The notes: generated by a model not told the origin, from the sequence alone. Numbered from the stretch's first letter, positions 26,510 through 35,628 are shown. The stretch: 64,000 bases of DNA from Pseudogemmobacter sp044142105 (GCF_044142105.1 NZ_JBGTYM010000005.1:62001-126000); one strand, 5' to 3'. Made by a program: numbers and translations.

Positions 26510-28063
26510 ATGTCCGGCCCTTCCTCTGCCCCGGCGCCCGAGGCGGCGCCCGCCCCCTCCGCCGTTGCCTCGTCCGCCGTCCAGGGCGCGTCCTCGACCC
26601 GTGTCGTCATCGCCTCGGTCGCGGTGCTTCTGCTGCTGGCGGCGCTGGACCAGACCATCGTCGCCACAGCCCTGCCCACCATCGTCGCCGATCTGGGCGG
26701 GCTGGAGCATCTGAGCTGGGTGGTCACAGCCTATATCCTGGCCTCGACCGTGGTGGCGCCGATCTATGGCAAGCTGGGCGACCTGTACGGCCGCCGGACC
26801 ATGGTGATCGTCTCGGTCTCGATTTTCCTTCTGGGCTCGGTCCTCTGCGGAATGGCCGGGTCGATGGGCTTCCTGATCGCGGCGCGGGCGCTGCAAGGCC
26901 TTGGCGGCGGCGGGTTGTTCGTGCTGGCCCTGTCGATCATCGCCGATGTGATCCCGCCCAAGGATCGCGGCAAGATCCAGGGCGTCTTCGCCGGCGTGTT
27001 CGGGATTTCCTCGGTCATCGGGCCGCTGATCGGCGGCTGGTTCGTCGAAGTCGCAAGCTGGCACTGGATCTTCTATGTCAACCTGCCCTTCGGCCTGCTG
27101 GCGCTGGCCGGGTTCACGCTGTTCTTCCACGCCAATACCGCGCGGGTGAACCACAAGATCGACTATGCCGGGGCGGCGCTGCTGGCCGTCACGCTGGGGG
27201 CGCTGGTGCTGGTGACCTCGCTGGGCGGGCGCAGCTTTGCCTGGAGCAGCCCGCAGGCGCTGGGGCTCATCGCGCTGGCGCTGGTGGCGCTGGCCCTGTT
27301 CCTCTGGGTCGAGACGCGGGCGGCGGAACCCGTCCTGCCGCTGTCGTTGTTCAAGGGCAATGTGTTCAACGTTACTTCGGCCATCGGCTTTGTTGCGGGC
27401 GCGATGATGTTCGGCACCCTGACCTTCATCCCGGTCTATCTTCAGATCGCCAAGGGTGCGACGCCCACCCAATCGGGCTGGGAGATGATCCCGATGACGG
27501 CCGGCATTCTGGCGCTGTCGACGCTGTCGGGGCGCTACATGGGCCGTACCGGCAAATACCGGATACTTCCGCAGATCGGGCTGTCGCTTTCGGCGGTGGG
27601 TCTGCTGATCCTTACGCAGATCTCGCCGGAAACGCCTGCGCCCTTGCTGTGGCTGGCGCTGTTCCTAGTGGGGGGCGGCATGGGCACGATCTTCCCGGTG
27701 GTGACCACGGCGGTTCAGAACACCGTGCCGCGCCAGCAGATCGGCACCGCCACGGCGGCGGGGCTGATGTTCCGCCAGGTTGGCGGCTCGGTCGCGGTGG
27801 CGCTTTACGGCGCGATCTTCGCGGGCGGCATGGCGGCGGCGAAGATCGCGGCCGGTGCGGGCGCGGTGAACGTGGCCGAGCTGGGACCGCAGATGATGTC
27901 CGGGCTTGACGCCGCCGCGCGCGAGGCGATCGGCCAGGCGGTCAGCACCAGCCTGCATCCGGTATTCTGGATCTCTCTGGGTCTGGCGCTGGCGGGCCTT
28001 GCCCTGACCTTCGTGCTGGAAGAGGTGCTGCTCGTGAACCGCATCGCGCCGCGCGGCGAGTGA
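26510..28063 (+). CDS. MFS drug exporter, DHA2 (EmrB/QacA) family
   Basis: A 517-residue, 14-helix inner-membrane drug:H+ antiporter. LAALDQTIVATALPTIVADLGG is the DHA2 helix-1 signature (motif D1), KLGDLYGRRTMVIV is motif A and VFGISSVIGPLIGGWFVE is motif C. The ATG at 26510 is chosen over an in-frame TTG four codons upstream. The N-terminal 30 residues are Ala/Pro-rich. No membrane-fusion partner gene is adjacent, so it may act alone or with a distant EmrA. Divergent from marR. Confidence 0.92.
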   Translation: MSGPSSAPAPEAAPAPSAVASSAVQGASSTRVVIASVAVLLLLAALDQTIVATALPTIVADLGGLEHLSWVVTAYILASTVVAPIYGKLGDLYGRRTMVIVSVSIFLLGSVLCGMAGSMGFLIAARALQGLGGGGLFVLALSIIADVIPPKDRGKIQGVFAGVFGISSVIGPLIGGWFVEVASWHWIFYVNLPFGLLALAGFTLFFHANTARVNHKIDYAGAALLAVTLGALVLVTSLGGRSFAWSSPQALGLIALALVALALFLWVETRAAEPVLPLSLFKGNVFNVTSAIGFVAGAMMFGTLTFIPVYLQIAKGATPTQSGWEMIPMTAGILALSTLSGRYMGRTGKYRILPQIGLSLSAVGLLILTQISPETPAPLLWLALFLVGGGMGTIFPVVTTAVQNTVPRQQIGTATAAGLMFRQVGGSVAVALYGAIFAGGMAAAKIAAGAGAVNVAELGPQMMSGLDAAAREAIGQAVSTSLHPVFWISLGLALAGLALTFVLEEVLLVNRIAPRGE

Positions 28064-28218
28064 AGGGCGCGCCCGCCCCGGGGTCCCCCTTTCCACTTTG
28101 TCCGAAGACTCTCTGGCGGTCCGGGGATGGCCGAAGCGCCCCCGGGCCCTTCCTCTGTCGCGTCTCGGGCCCCGCATCCCCCCGACTTCGCAGCCGCAAA
28201 GTCGCGTCTGAATATTTC

Positions 28219-28229
28219 GCAAACTTTGC
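28219..28229. promoter_or_regulatory. GCAAA-C-TTTGC palindrome upstream of pyc
   Basis: A perfect 5-1-5 inverted repeat lies about 95 bases before pyc. The overlapping AAACTTTGCAA closely matches the site of RamB/ScfR-family acyl-CoA-responsive regulators, some of which control carboxylase genes in related bacteria. The remaining 260-base gap between the MFS gene and pyc shows nothing else. Confidence 0.4.
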
Positions 28230-28323
28230 AATTCCGTCACATGGTGCCCTTGCGCCGCACCGCAGCACCCTTACAGTGCCCCCCGATGTGCGCCGCACTG
28301 CATCCACGGAGGGGACGTGTCCG

Positions 28324-31300
28324 ATGCCTGAATTCAAGAAGATCCTGATCGCGAACCGCGGCGAAATCGCCATCCGGGTGATGCGCGCGGCCAATGAGAT
28401 GGGCAAGAAGACCGTCGCCGTCTATGCCGAGGAAGACAAGCTCTCGCTGCACCGCTTCAAGGCTGACGAGGCCTATCTGATCGGTCAGGGCCTGTCGCCG
28501 GTGGGCGCCTATCTGTCGATCCCCGAGATCATCCGCGTGGCGCGCATGGCGGGCGCCGATGCGATCCATCCGGGCTATGGCCTTCTGTCTGAGAACCCCG
28601 ATTTCGTCGAGGCCTGCGACGCAGCAGGCATCACCTTCATCGGGCCGCAGGCCGCGACGATGCGCGCCCTCGGCGACAAGGCCAGCGCCCGCAAGGTGGC
28701 CATCGCGGCCGGCGTGCCGGTCATTCCGGCGACCGAAGTGCTGGGCGAGGATTTCGCGGCGATCAAGGCCGAGGCCAAGAAGATCGGCTATCCCTTGATG
28801 CTGAAGGCGTCCTGGGGCGGCGGCGGGCGGGGCATGCGCCCGATCCTGAACGAGGAGGAGCTTGAGGCGAAGGTGCGCGAGGGCCGCCGAGAGGCCGAGG
28901 CCGCCTTCGGCAATGGCGAAGGCTATCTGGAAAAGATGATCCTGCGCGCTCGGCATGTCGAGGTGCAGATCCTGGGCGACAAGCAGGGCGAGGTCTGGCA
29001 CCTGTGGGAGCGTGACTGCACCGTCCAGCGCCGCAACCAGAAGGTCGTCGAACGCGCCCCTGCCCCTTATCTGACGCAAGAAGAGCGCGAAGATGTCTGC
29101 GCCATGGCCAAGCGCATCTGCCAGCATGTGAATTATGAATGCGCCGGCACGGTCGAATTCCTGATGGATATGGATTCGGGCAAGTTCTACTTCATCGAGG
29201 TGAACCCGCGCGTCCAGGTCGAGCATACTGTCACCGAGGAAGTGACCGGCATCGACATCGTGCAGGCGCAAATCCTGATCGAGGAAGGCAAGACGCTCGC
29301 CGAAGCGACGGGCGTGACCAGCCAGGCAGAGGTGAAATTGAACGGCCATGCCGTGCAGTGCCGTGTGACCACCGAAGACCCGCTGAACAACTTCATCCCC
29401 GATTACGGCCGCCTGACCGCCTATCGCAGCGCGACCGGCAATGGCATCCGTCTCGATGGCGGCACCGCCTATGCGGGCGGTGTGATCACCCGCTATTACG
29501 ACTCGCTTCTGGTCAAGGTCACGGCGCATGCCCAGACGCCGGAAAAGGCGATCAGCCGGATGGACCGCGCGCTGCGCGAATTCCGCATCCGCGGGCTGGC
29601 CACGAACATCGAATTCGTCATCAACCTGCTGAAGCATCCGACCTTCCTGGATTACAGCTATACCACCAAGTTTATCGACACGACGCCCGAGCTGTTCACC
29701 TTCAAGAAGCGGCGCGACCGGGCGACCAAGATCCTCACCTATATCGCCGACATCACGGTGAACGGGCACCCCGAGACGGCCGGCCGCGCCAAGCCTCCGG
29801 CCGAGGCGCGGGCGCCCAAGGCGCCCAAGGCGCGCGGCGAACCGGCGATGGGCACGCGCAACCTTCTGGAACAGAAGGGGGCGCAGGCGGTGGCTGACTG
29901 GATGAAGGCGCAGAAGAAGGTGCTCATCACCGACACCACGATGCGCGATGGCCATCAGTCGCTGCTGGCCACGCGGATGCGGTCGATCGACATGATCAAG
30001 GCCGCCCCTGCCTATGCCGCCAACCTGCCGCAGCTCTTCAGCGTCGAATGCTGGGGCGGCGCCACCTTCGACGTGGCCTACCGCTTCTTGCAAGAATGCC
30101 CCTGGCAGCGCCTGCGCGACCTGCGTGCCGCCATGCCCAACCTGATGACCCAGATGCTGCTGCGCGGCGCGAATGGCGTCGGCTACACCAATTACCCCGA
30201 TAATGTCGTGCAGGGTTTTGTCACCCAGGCGGCAAAGACCGGGGTCGATGTCTTCCGTGTCTTCGACAGCCTGAACTGGGTCGAGAACATGCGCGTCGCC
30301 ATGGACGCGGTGCTGGAGACCGGAAAGATCCTGGAGGGCACCGTCTGCTATACCGGCGACATGCTGGACCCGGACCGGTCCAAATACGACCTGAAATACT
30401 ATGTCGACCGCGCGCAGGAACTGAAGGCGGCGGGCAGCCATATTCTTGGCCTGAAGGACATGGCGGGGCTGCTGAAACCCGCCGCGGCGCGGGTGCTGGT
30501 CAAGACACTGCGCCAGGAAGTGGGCCTGCCGGTGCATTTCCACACCCATGACACATCGGGCGCGGCGGCGGCCACGGTTCTGGCCGCCTGCGATGCGGGC
30601 GTCGATGCGGTCGATGCGGCGATGGACGCCTTCTCGGGCGGCACCTCGCAGGCCTGCCTCGGCTCCATCGTCGAGGCGCTGAAGCATACCGAGCGCGACA
30701 CCGGCCTTGACATGGCGGCGATCCGCGAGATGTCGAATTACTGGGAACATGTCCGCACCCAATATGCGGCCTTTGAAAGCGGGCTTCAGGCCCCGGCCTC
30801 GGAAGTCTATCTGCACGAGATGCCAGGGGGGCAGTTCACCAATCTCAAGGCCCAGGCGCGCAGCCTGGGGCTGGAAGAGCGGTGGCATGAGGTTGCCCAG
30901 ACCTATGCTGATGTGAACCAGATGTTCGGCGATATCGTGAAGGTCACGCCCTCGTCCAAGGTCGTGGGCGACATGGCGCTGATGATGGTGTCGCAGGGTC
31001 TGACCCGGGCGCAGGTCGAGGACCCCAAGACCGACGTGGCGTTCCCGGATTCGGTCGTCGACATGCTGAAGGGCAACCTGGGGCAACCGCATGGCGGCTG
31101 GCCCAAGGGCATCCAGGCCAAGGTGCTGAAGGGCGAGAAACCCTTCACCGACCGGCCGGGCCTGCTGGCCGCGCCGGTCGACATCGAAGCCACGCGCAAG
31201 AAGCTGTCCGAGGAGCTGAACGGCTTCAAGGTCGATGACGAGGACCTGAACGGCTATCTGATGTATCCGAAGGTCTTCCTCGACTATATGGGCCGCCATC

Positions 31301-31764
31301 GTCTGTACGGCCCGGTGCGCACCTTGCCGACACGCACCTTCTTCTATGGCATGGAACCGGGCGAGGAGATCGCGGTCGAGATCGATCCCGGCAAGACGCT
31401 GGAACTGCGCCTGCAGACCGTGGGCGAAGTGGGCGAGGATGGCGAGGTCCGGGTCTTCTTCGAGCTGAACGGTCAGCCACGGGTGATCCGCGTCGCGAAC
31501 CGCGCGGTCAAGGCCAAGACCGCCGCAAAGCCCAAGGCGGCCGACGGCAATGCGAACCATATCGGCGCGCCGATGCCCGGCGCGGTGGCTTCGGTCGCGG
31601 TGACGGTGGGCCAGAAGGTGCGACCGGGCGATCTCTTGCTGACCATCGAGGCGATGAAGATGGAGACCGGGCTACATGCCGACCGCGAGGCGGTGGTCAA
31701 GGCGATCCACGCCCAGCCCGGCAGCCAGATCGAGGCGAAGGACCTGCTGATCGAGCTGGAGTAG
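28324..31764 (+). CDS. pyc: Pyruvate carboxylase
   Basis: Pyruvate carboxylase makes oxaloacetate from pyruvate, bicarbonate and ATP. The 1146-residue single-chain enzyme has the biotin carboxylase domain (KILIANRGEIAIRVMRAA at the start, ATP-grasp GGGGRGM, EVNPRVQVEHTVTEE), the carboxyltransferase domain beginning DTTMRDGHQSLLATRMR, and the C-terminal biotinyl domain with AMKM, the biotinylated lysine being Lys1112. Length and order fit the alpha4 type. A longer reading frame begins 88 codons upstream but MPEFKKILIANRG is the family start. Confidence 0.97.
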   Translation: MPEFKKILIANRGEIAIRVMRAANEMGKKTVAVYAEEDKLSLHRFKADEAYLIGQGLSPVGAYLSIPEIIRVARMAGADAIHPGYGLLSENPDFVEACDAAGITFIGPQAATMRALGDKASARKVAIAAGVPVIPATEVLGEDFAAIKAEAKKIGYPLMLKASWGGGGRGMRPILNEEELEAKVREGRREAEAAFGNGEGYLEKMILRARHVEVQILGDKQGEVWHLWERDCTVQRRNQKVVERAPAPYLTQEEREDVCAMAKRICQHVNYECAGTVEFLMDMDSGKFYFIEVNPRVQVEHTVTEEVTGIDIVQAQILIEEGKTLAEATGVTSQAEVKLNGHAVQCRVTTEDPLNNFIPDYGRLTAYRSATGNGIRLDGGTAYAGGVITRYYDSLLVKVTAHAQTPEKAISRMDRALREFRIRGLATNIEFVINLLKHPTFLDYSYTTKFIDTTPELFTFKKRRDRATKILTYIADITVNGHPETAGRAKPPAEARAPKAPKARGEPAMGTRNLLEQKGAQAVADWMKAQKKVLITDTTMRDGHQSLLATRMRSIDMIKAAPAYAANLPQLFSVECWGGATFDVAYRFLQECPWQRLRDLRAAMPNLMTQMLLRGANGVGYTNYPDNVVQGFVTQAAKTGVDVFRVFDSLNWVENMRVAMDAVLETGKILEGTVCYTGDMLDPDRSKYDLKYYVDRAQELKAAGSHILGLKDMAGLLKPAAARVLVKTLRQEVGLPVHFHTHDTSGAAAATVLAACDAGVDAVDAAMDAFSGGTSQACLGSIVEALKHTERDTGLDMAAIREMSNYWEHVRTQYAAFESGLQAPASEVYLHEMPGGQFTNLKAQARSLGLEERWHEVAQTYADVNQMFGDIVKVTPSSKVVGDMALMMVSQGLTRAQVEDPKTDVAFPDSVVDMLKGNLGQPHGGWPKGIQAKVLKGEKPFTDRPGLLAAPVDIEATRKKLSEELNGFKVDDEDLNGYLMYPKVFLDYMGRHRLYGPVRTLPTRTFFYGMEPGEEIAVEIDPGKTLELRLQTVGEVGEDGEVRVFFELNGQPRVIRVANRAVKAKTAAKPKAADGNANHIGAPMPGAVASVAVTVGQKVRPGDLLLTIEAMKMETGLHADREAVVKAIHAQPGSQIEAKDLLIELE

Positions 31765-31833
31765 ACCAGCCGCGACAGAACCAGCGCTGGCGGCGGCAGC
31801 GTCGCCAGCCACAAACCCGCACTCTGGCTGCCG

Positions 31834-32136
31834 TCAGGGCGCCAGATGCAGGGCGACCTCGCCCGACCAGGGCTCGGTCACGCCCCTGCCCCCGCCCAGA
31901 TCTTCAAGGATCGGGCGCAGGCGGTCGAGATTGGCGATCATGGCCGGGCGTGCTTCGGCCATCGCGGCCAGGCTTTCCCATTCCCCCACAACGATAAAAC
32001 TGCGCTCGCCCGTTTTCACGAGCCAGAAGTTGCGCGCGCCCGCCATGCCGTTCAGCGTCATCTCCCGATGAATGGCGACATAGGCGTCCTGCTGCCCCGG
32101 CTTGATCCGCATATGCACGATGTTCATGGCTGTCAT
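31834..32136 (-). CDS. Antibiotic biosynthesis monooxygenase (ABM)-domain protein
   Basis: A 100-residue ferredoxin-like-fold protein: VHMRIKPGQQDAYVAIHREM at the start and FIVVGEWESLAAMAEARPAM in the middle, typical of ABM/YgiN-like dimers that oxidise quinols or bind heme; the role here is unknown. GGGGAG eight bases before the ATG supports this start and excludes a longer frame that would run into the tRNA genes. Convergent with pyc; a GCTGGCG/CGCCAGC hairpin (31786-31809) lies between them. Confidence 0.75.
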   Translation of the reverse strand: MTAMNIVHMRIKPGQQDAYVAIHREMTLNGMAGARNFWLVKTGERSFIVVGEWESLAAMAEARPAMIANLDRLRPILEDLGGGRGVTEPWSGEVALHLAP

Positions 32137-32318
32137 GATCTGCGCTCCCCCAGAAGTTGCGATCCTGTTCAGGATAGCACGATCCACCCTGTTCCGCGCC
32201 TGAGTCGAGGCGTGCCGCGCGCGCGCCCGGCATCCTGCCAGAAAATTTTCGCCGCTCTCCGCATTTCCCTCTTGCGGCCCCTGCGCGGGTCTCATAAATC
32301 CCCGCCTGTCCAACCGGC

Positions 32319-32393
32319 GCGGGCGTAGCTCAGGGGTAGAGCATAACCTTGCCAAGGTTAGGGTCGTGAGTTCGAATCTCATCGCCCGCTCCA
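32319..32393 (+). tRNA. tRNA-Gly (GCC), copy 1
   Basis: A 75-base gene including an encoded CCA. The acceptor GCGGGCG pairs with CGCCCGC, the T loop is TTCGAAT, and the anticodon loop CTTGCCAA gives GCC at 32351-32353. Confidence 0.97.
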
Positions 32394-32407
32394 GTCGGAC
32401 CAGCCAG

Positions 32408-32433
32408 AGGGCGCCTGTCAGGGCGCCCTTTTG
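32408..32433 (+). terminator. Rho-independent terminator after tRNA-Gly 1
   Basis: AGGGCGCC (32408-32415) pairs with GGCGCCCT (32422-32429) and is followed by TTTTGCG. Confidence 0.8.
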
Positions 32434-32535
32434 CGTTTCGGGCCGTGGTGCAGCGGCGCCTGGCCAGGCCTGGCGCCGCCGCCGATTGCCGCTTGCACCC
32501 GCCCGGCCCATGCGCTATCAGCCGCGCCACGGAGT

Positions 32536-32610
32536 GCGGGCGTAGCTCAGGGGTAGAGCATAACCTTGCCAAGGTTAGGGTCGTGAGTTCGAATCTCATC
32601 GCCCGCTCCA
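32536..32610 (+). tRNA. tRNA-Gly (GCC), copy 2
   Basis: Identical over all 75 bases to the copy 143 bases upstream, with encoded CCA and anticodon GCC. The spacer between them is unrelated apart from the terminator, so this is a gene duplication limited to the tRNA or kept identical by gene conversion. Confidence 0.97.
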
Positions 32611-32615
32611 GCGAC

Positions 32616-32640
32616 AAAGGGCAGCTTCGGCTGCCCTTTC
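32616..32640 (+). terminator. UUCG-capped terminator after tRNA-Gly 2
   Basis: AAAGGGCAGC and GCTGCCCTTT form a perfect 10-bp stem closed by the very stable TTCG tetraloop (32626-32629), with a short TTTC end. It separates the tRNA from hisB. Confidence 0.8.
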
Positions 32641-32711
32641 GCATATCTGGCGCTTGCCCGGTCCGGGCTTCCCGGGTTACTGGCCAAGGCGCAAGGCGAA
32701 GGAAGATGGCG

Positions 32712-33299
32712 ATGCGCAAGGCCGAGATCACCCGCAAGACCAAGGAAACCGCGATCGAGGTGGCGGTGAACCTTGATGGCACCGGCAAGGCCGAGATGGC
32801 GACCGGCGTCGGGTTCTTTGACCACATGCTGGATCAGTTGGCCCGCCACAGCCTGATCGACATGGTGGTCAAGGCCAAGGGTGACACCCATATCGACGAT
32901 CATCATACGGTCGAGGATTGCGGCATCGCGCTGGGTCAGGCGCTGGCCAAGGCCCTGGGCGACAAGACCGGCATCGGCCGCTATGGCCATTTCAACCTGG
33001 CGATGGACGATGCCCAAGTCGCCTGCGCGCTGGACCTGTCGGCCCGGCCCTATCTGGTCTGGTCCCTGCCCTTCCCGACCGCCAAGGTCGGCACGTTCGA
33101 CACCGAATTGGTACGCGAGTTCTTTCAGGCCTTCGCGACCCATGGCGGCATCACGCTGCATGTCGATCTGGTGCATGGGCTGAACAGCCACCACATCGCC
33201 GAGGCCTGTTTCAAGGCGGTCGCCCGCGCCCTGCGCGCGGCAGTGGAGCCCGATCCGCGCATGGCGGGGCAATTGCCCTCGACCAAGGGCGCGCTGTGA
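32712..33299 (+). CDS. hisB: Imidazoleglycerol-phosphate dehydratase
   Basis: HisB dehydrates imidazole glycerol phosphate in histidine synthesis. The 195-residue monofunctional enzyme has GFFDHMLDQLARH, the two manganese-binding motifs DDHHTVEDCGIALG and LNSHHIAEACFKAVARAL. The ATG at 32712 was preferred to one six bases upstream because AAGGAAG is then six bases away. First of the hisB-hisH-glsA block. Confidence 0.96.
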   Translation: MRKAEITRKTKETAIEVAVNLDGTGKAEMATGVGFFDHMLDQLARHSLIDMVVKAKGDTHIDDHHTVEDCGIALGQALAKALGDKTGIGRYGHFNLAMDDAQVACALDLSARPYLVWSLPFPTAKVGTFDTELVREFFQAFATHGGITLHVDLVHGLNSHHIAEACFKAVARALRAAVEPDPRMAGQLPSTKGAL

Positions 33300-33312
33300 G
33301 GGGTGCCCCGGC

Positions 33313-33954
33313 ATGAGCCTGACCGTCCTTGTCGATTACGATTCCGGTAACTTGCATTCTGCCGAGAAAGCCTTTCAGCGCATGGCGCTTGAGGGCGATG
33401 CGGGCGAGGTCATCGTCACCTCGAGGCCCGAGGATGTCGCCCGCGCCGACCGCATCGTCCTGCCCGGAGACGGCGCCTTTCCGGCCTGCCGCAGCGCGCT
33501 GACCGCCCGCGATGGGCTGTATGAAGCCATCGTCGAGGCGGTGACCAGCCGCGCCCGCCCCTTCCTTGGCATCTGCATCGGCATGCAGATGCTGGCCACG
33601 CGGGGGCTGGAATATACCGAGACGCCGGGCTTCGACTGGATCGGCGGCGAGGTCACGCGGATCACGCCGGAAGACCGTGCACTGAAAGTGCCGCATATGG
33701 GCTGGAACGACCTGATCCTGGGCCAGCCGCATCCGGTGCTGGCGGGGATTGCTACGGGCGATCACGCCTATTTCGTCCATTCGTACCAGTTCCGCGTGGC
33801 CGATCCGGCACATCTGCTGGCCCATGTCGATTATGCCGGCCCGGTCACCGCCATCGTCGGCCGCGACACAATCGTCGGCACGCAGTTCCACCCCGAGAAA
33901 TCCTCGGCCACCGGGCTGCGGCTGATCGCCAATTTCCTGAAATGGACGCCGTGA
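33313..33954 (+). CDS. hisH: Imidazole glycerol phosphate synthase, glutaminase subunit
   Basis: HisH releases ammonia from glutamine and channels it to HisF. The 213-residue class I amidotransferase has the catalytic triad Cys88 (FLGICIGMQML) with His193 and Glu195 (QFHPEKSS). VDYDSGNLHSAEKAF is the family start. Its partner gene hisF lies 4.4 kb downstream. It overlaps glsA by 13 bases. Confidence 0.96.
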   Translation: MSLTVLVDYDSGNLHSAEKAFQRMALEGDAGEVIVTSRPEDVARADRIVLPGDGAFPACRSALTARDGLYEAIVEAVTSRARPFLGICIGMQMLATRGLEYTETPGFDWIGGEVTRITPEDRALKVPHMGWNDLILGQPHPVLAGIATGDHAYFVHSYQFRVADPAHLLAHVDYAGPVTAIVGRDTIVGTQFHPEKSSATGLRLIANFLKWTP

Positions 33955-34883
33955 GCAGCGCCCCCTCGCCCGAGGGGATGCAGGCGATCCTGGACCGGAT
34001 CGCCGCTGATATGGCACTGGTGACGGATCGCGGCAAGGTCGCGACCTATATCCCGGAACTGGCCCGCCAGTCGACCGCCCCCTTCGGCATCGCCGTCGCC
34101 CTGCCCGGCGGACAGGTGGTTCAGGCAGGCGACAGCGCCACCGGCTTTTCCATCCAGTCGATCTCGAAGGTCTTCACCCTTGCCATCGCCCTGGGGCGGC
34201 TGGGCGACCAACTCTGGACCCGCGTCGGGCGCGAGCCTTCGGGCCATGCCTTCAACTCGATCCTCCAGCTCGAGCATGAAAATGGCATCCCGCGCAATCC
34301 GCTGATCAATGCGGGGGCAATCGCGGTGACGGATGCGATCCTTGCCGGCCATCAGCCGCGCGAGGTGCTGGGGGAGTTGCTGCGCTTCATCCGCCTCGCA
34401 GCCGAGGATGACGACATCCACATCAACAAGTCGGTCGCGGCCAGCGAACAGGCTACGGCACATCGCAACATCGCGCTGGCCGAGTTCATGGCGGCCCATG
34501 GCAATCTGAAAAACCCAGCCGCGCTGACCATCGGCACATATGTCCATCAATGCGCCGTCGAGATGACCTGCGCGCAACTTGCCCGCGCCGGTCTGTTCCT
34601 GGTCGGCACACAAGGCTGCCCGCGCCTGGTGTCACCCGCACGCATCCGGCGGATCAATGCGCTGATGATGATGTGCGGCCATTATGACGGCTCGGGCGAG
34701 TTCGCCTATCGCGTCGGCCTGCCCGGCAAATCGGGCGTGGGTGGCGGCATCCTGGCCATCGCGCCGGGACGGGCGGCAATCGCCGCCTGGTCGCCGGGGT
34801 TGAACGCGCGCGGCAATTCGGCACTGGGGACGCTGGCGATGGAACATCTGGTGCGTGCGACGGGCTGGTCGGTCTTTGGCTGA
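33942..34883 (+). CDS. glsA: Glutaminase (GlsA, serine-dependent family)
   Basis: Hydrolyses glutamine to glutamate and ammonia in the cytoplasm. The 313-residue product belongs to the beta-lactamase-like glutaminases: the S-x-x-K catalytic motif is SISK (Ser73, Lys76), with NPLINAGAIAV, GTYVHQCAVEMTC and KSGVGGGILA as further family signatures. Overlap with hisH by 13 bases means it is co-translated with a histidine gene, an uncommon association. Confidence 0.93.
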   Translation: MDAVSSAPSPEGMQAILDRIAADMALVTDRGKVATYIPELARQSTAPFGIAVALPGGQVVQAGDSATGFSIQSISKVFTLAIALGRLGDQLWTRVGREPSGHAFNSILQLEHENGIPRNPLINAGAIAVTDAILAGHQPREVLGELLRFIRLAAEDDDIHINKSVAASEQATAHRNIALAEFMAAHGNLKNPAALTIGTYVHQCAVEMTCAQLARAGLFLVGTQGCPRLVSPARIRRINALMMMCGHYDGSGEFAYRVGLPGKSGVGGGILAIAPGRAAIAAWSPGLNARGNSALGTLAMEHLVRATGWSVFG

Positions 34884-34958
34884 ACCCCCAAACGGGTTTT
34901 GTATCCCACCGGGCCTCACCGCAGAGTATTATTGCCTTGGTGACAGCGCGAAGCCCGG

Positions 34959-35363
34959 TCAGGCCCAGAGGCGCGGCTCGGCCAGTTCCAGAGAGTTGCC
35001 GGCCGGATCGCGGAAATAAAGCGAACGGGCGCCGTTGGGCCAGTCGAACTCGGCCTCGATGGCGACGCCGGCGGCGGTCAGCCTTGCGCGCCAATCGTCG
35101 ATCTCGGCCCGGGTCGCGGCAAAGCACAGATGGCCGGGGCCGCGCGCGCCATGGGGCGGCACGGGCAAGCGGGCGCCCGAATGGGCGGTTTCGGTCGCGC
35201 GCGGATCGAAGATCAGCAGGATGCCTGCACCGACCCGGAAAAAGACATGGCGGCCCGGCACTTTCGCCAGCACGTCAAGGCCCATGACGCCGCTGTAGAA
35301 AGCCTCGGCAGCGGCGAGGTCTTCGGCATAAAGGGCAGATTCGAGCACGGCTGAGGGGCGCAT
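34959..35363 (-). CDS. VOC/glyoxalase-family protein
   Basis: A 134-residue VOC protein: LESALYAEDLAAAEAFYSGVMGLDVL opens the first beta-alpha-beta unit, and ARSLYFRDPAGNSLELAEP closes the second with the metal-ligand glutamate. Probably a metal-dependent lyase or dioxygenase-like enzyme; substrate unknown. The start at MRPSAVLES fits the family, excluding a 46-residue proline-rich extension. Convergent with glsA. Confidence 0.82.
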   Translation of the reverse strand: MRPSAVLESALYAEDLAAAEAFYSGVMGLDVLAKVPGRHVFFRVGAGILLIFDPRATETAHSGARLPVPPHGARGPGHLCFAATRAEIDDWRARLTAAGVAIEAEFDWPNGARSLYFRDPAGNSLELAEPRLWA

Positions 35364-35394
35364 GGCTTCAGCCTGCGCGCGACCTTGTGGCAGG

Positions 35395-35628
35395 TCAACC
35401 GCCGCCGCAGCGCTTGCAGGCGCGGAAACCCGCCGCCTCGGCGGCCGCCCGGCTTTCGGCCACGCGCAGGTTCTGCCGCAGGGGCCGCCCCGGACAGCCA
35501 TCGCGGCAATGGATACCGGTCGTCACCACCGCCCAGACCAGGCTCGTCGCCGCCCCCGCCTGGAACGCCTGCCATTCCGCATCGCTTACTTCGCGTCCCG
35601 TGCCGCGCCGCGCTGCCGTGCCAGCCAT
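35395..35628 (-). CDS. Stand-alone Ada metal-binding-domain protein
   Basis: A 77-residue protein consisting only of the Ada N-terminal zinc domain: TTGIHCRDGCPGRPLRQNLR, then ESRAAAEAAGFRACKRC, giving the four cysteines C-x3-C and C-x2-C. In Ada this domain repairs methylphosphotriesters by self-methylation and then activates genes; here no AraC-type or methyltransferase domain is attached. AAGGGGGG precedes the ATG. It overlaps the EamA gene end by 43 bases. Confidence 0.8.
   Translation of the reverse strand: MAGTAARRGTGREVSDAEWQAFQAGAATSLVWAVVTTGIHCRDGCPGRPLRQNLRVAESRAAAEAAGFRACKRCGGG

Noticed and set aside
28237..31560. 1107-codon minus-strand open frame opposite pyc
   Set aside because: A mirror of the pyc codon pattern; no family motif, no Shine-Dalgarno.
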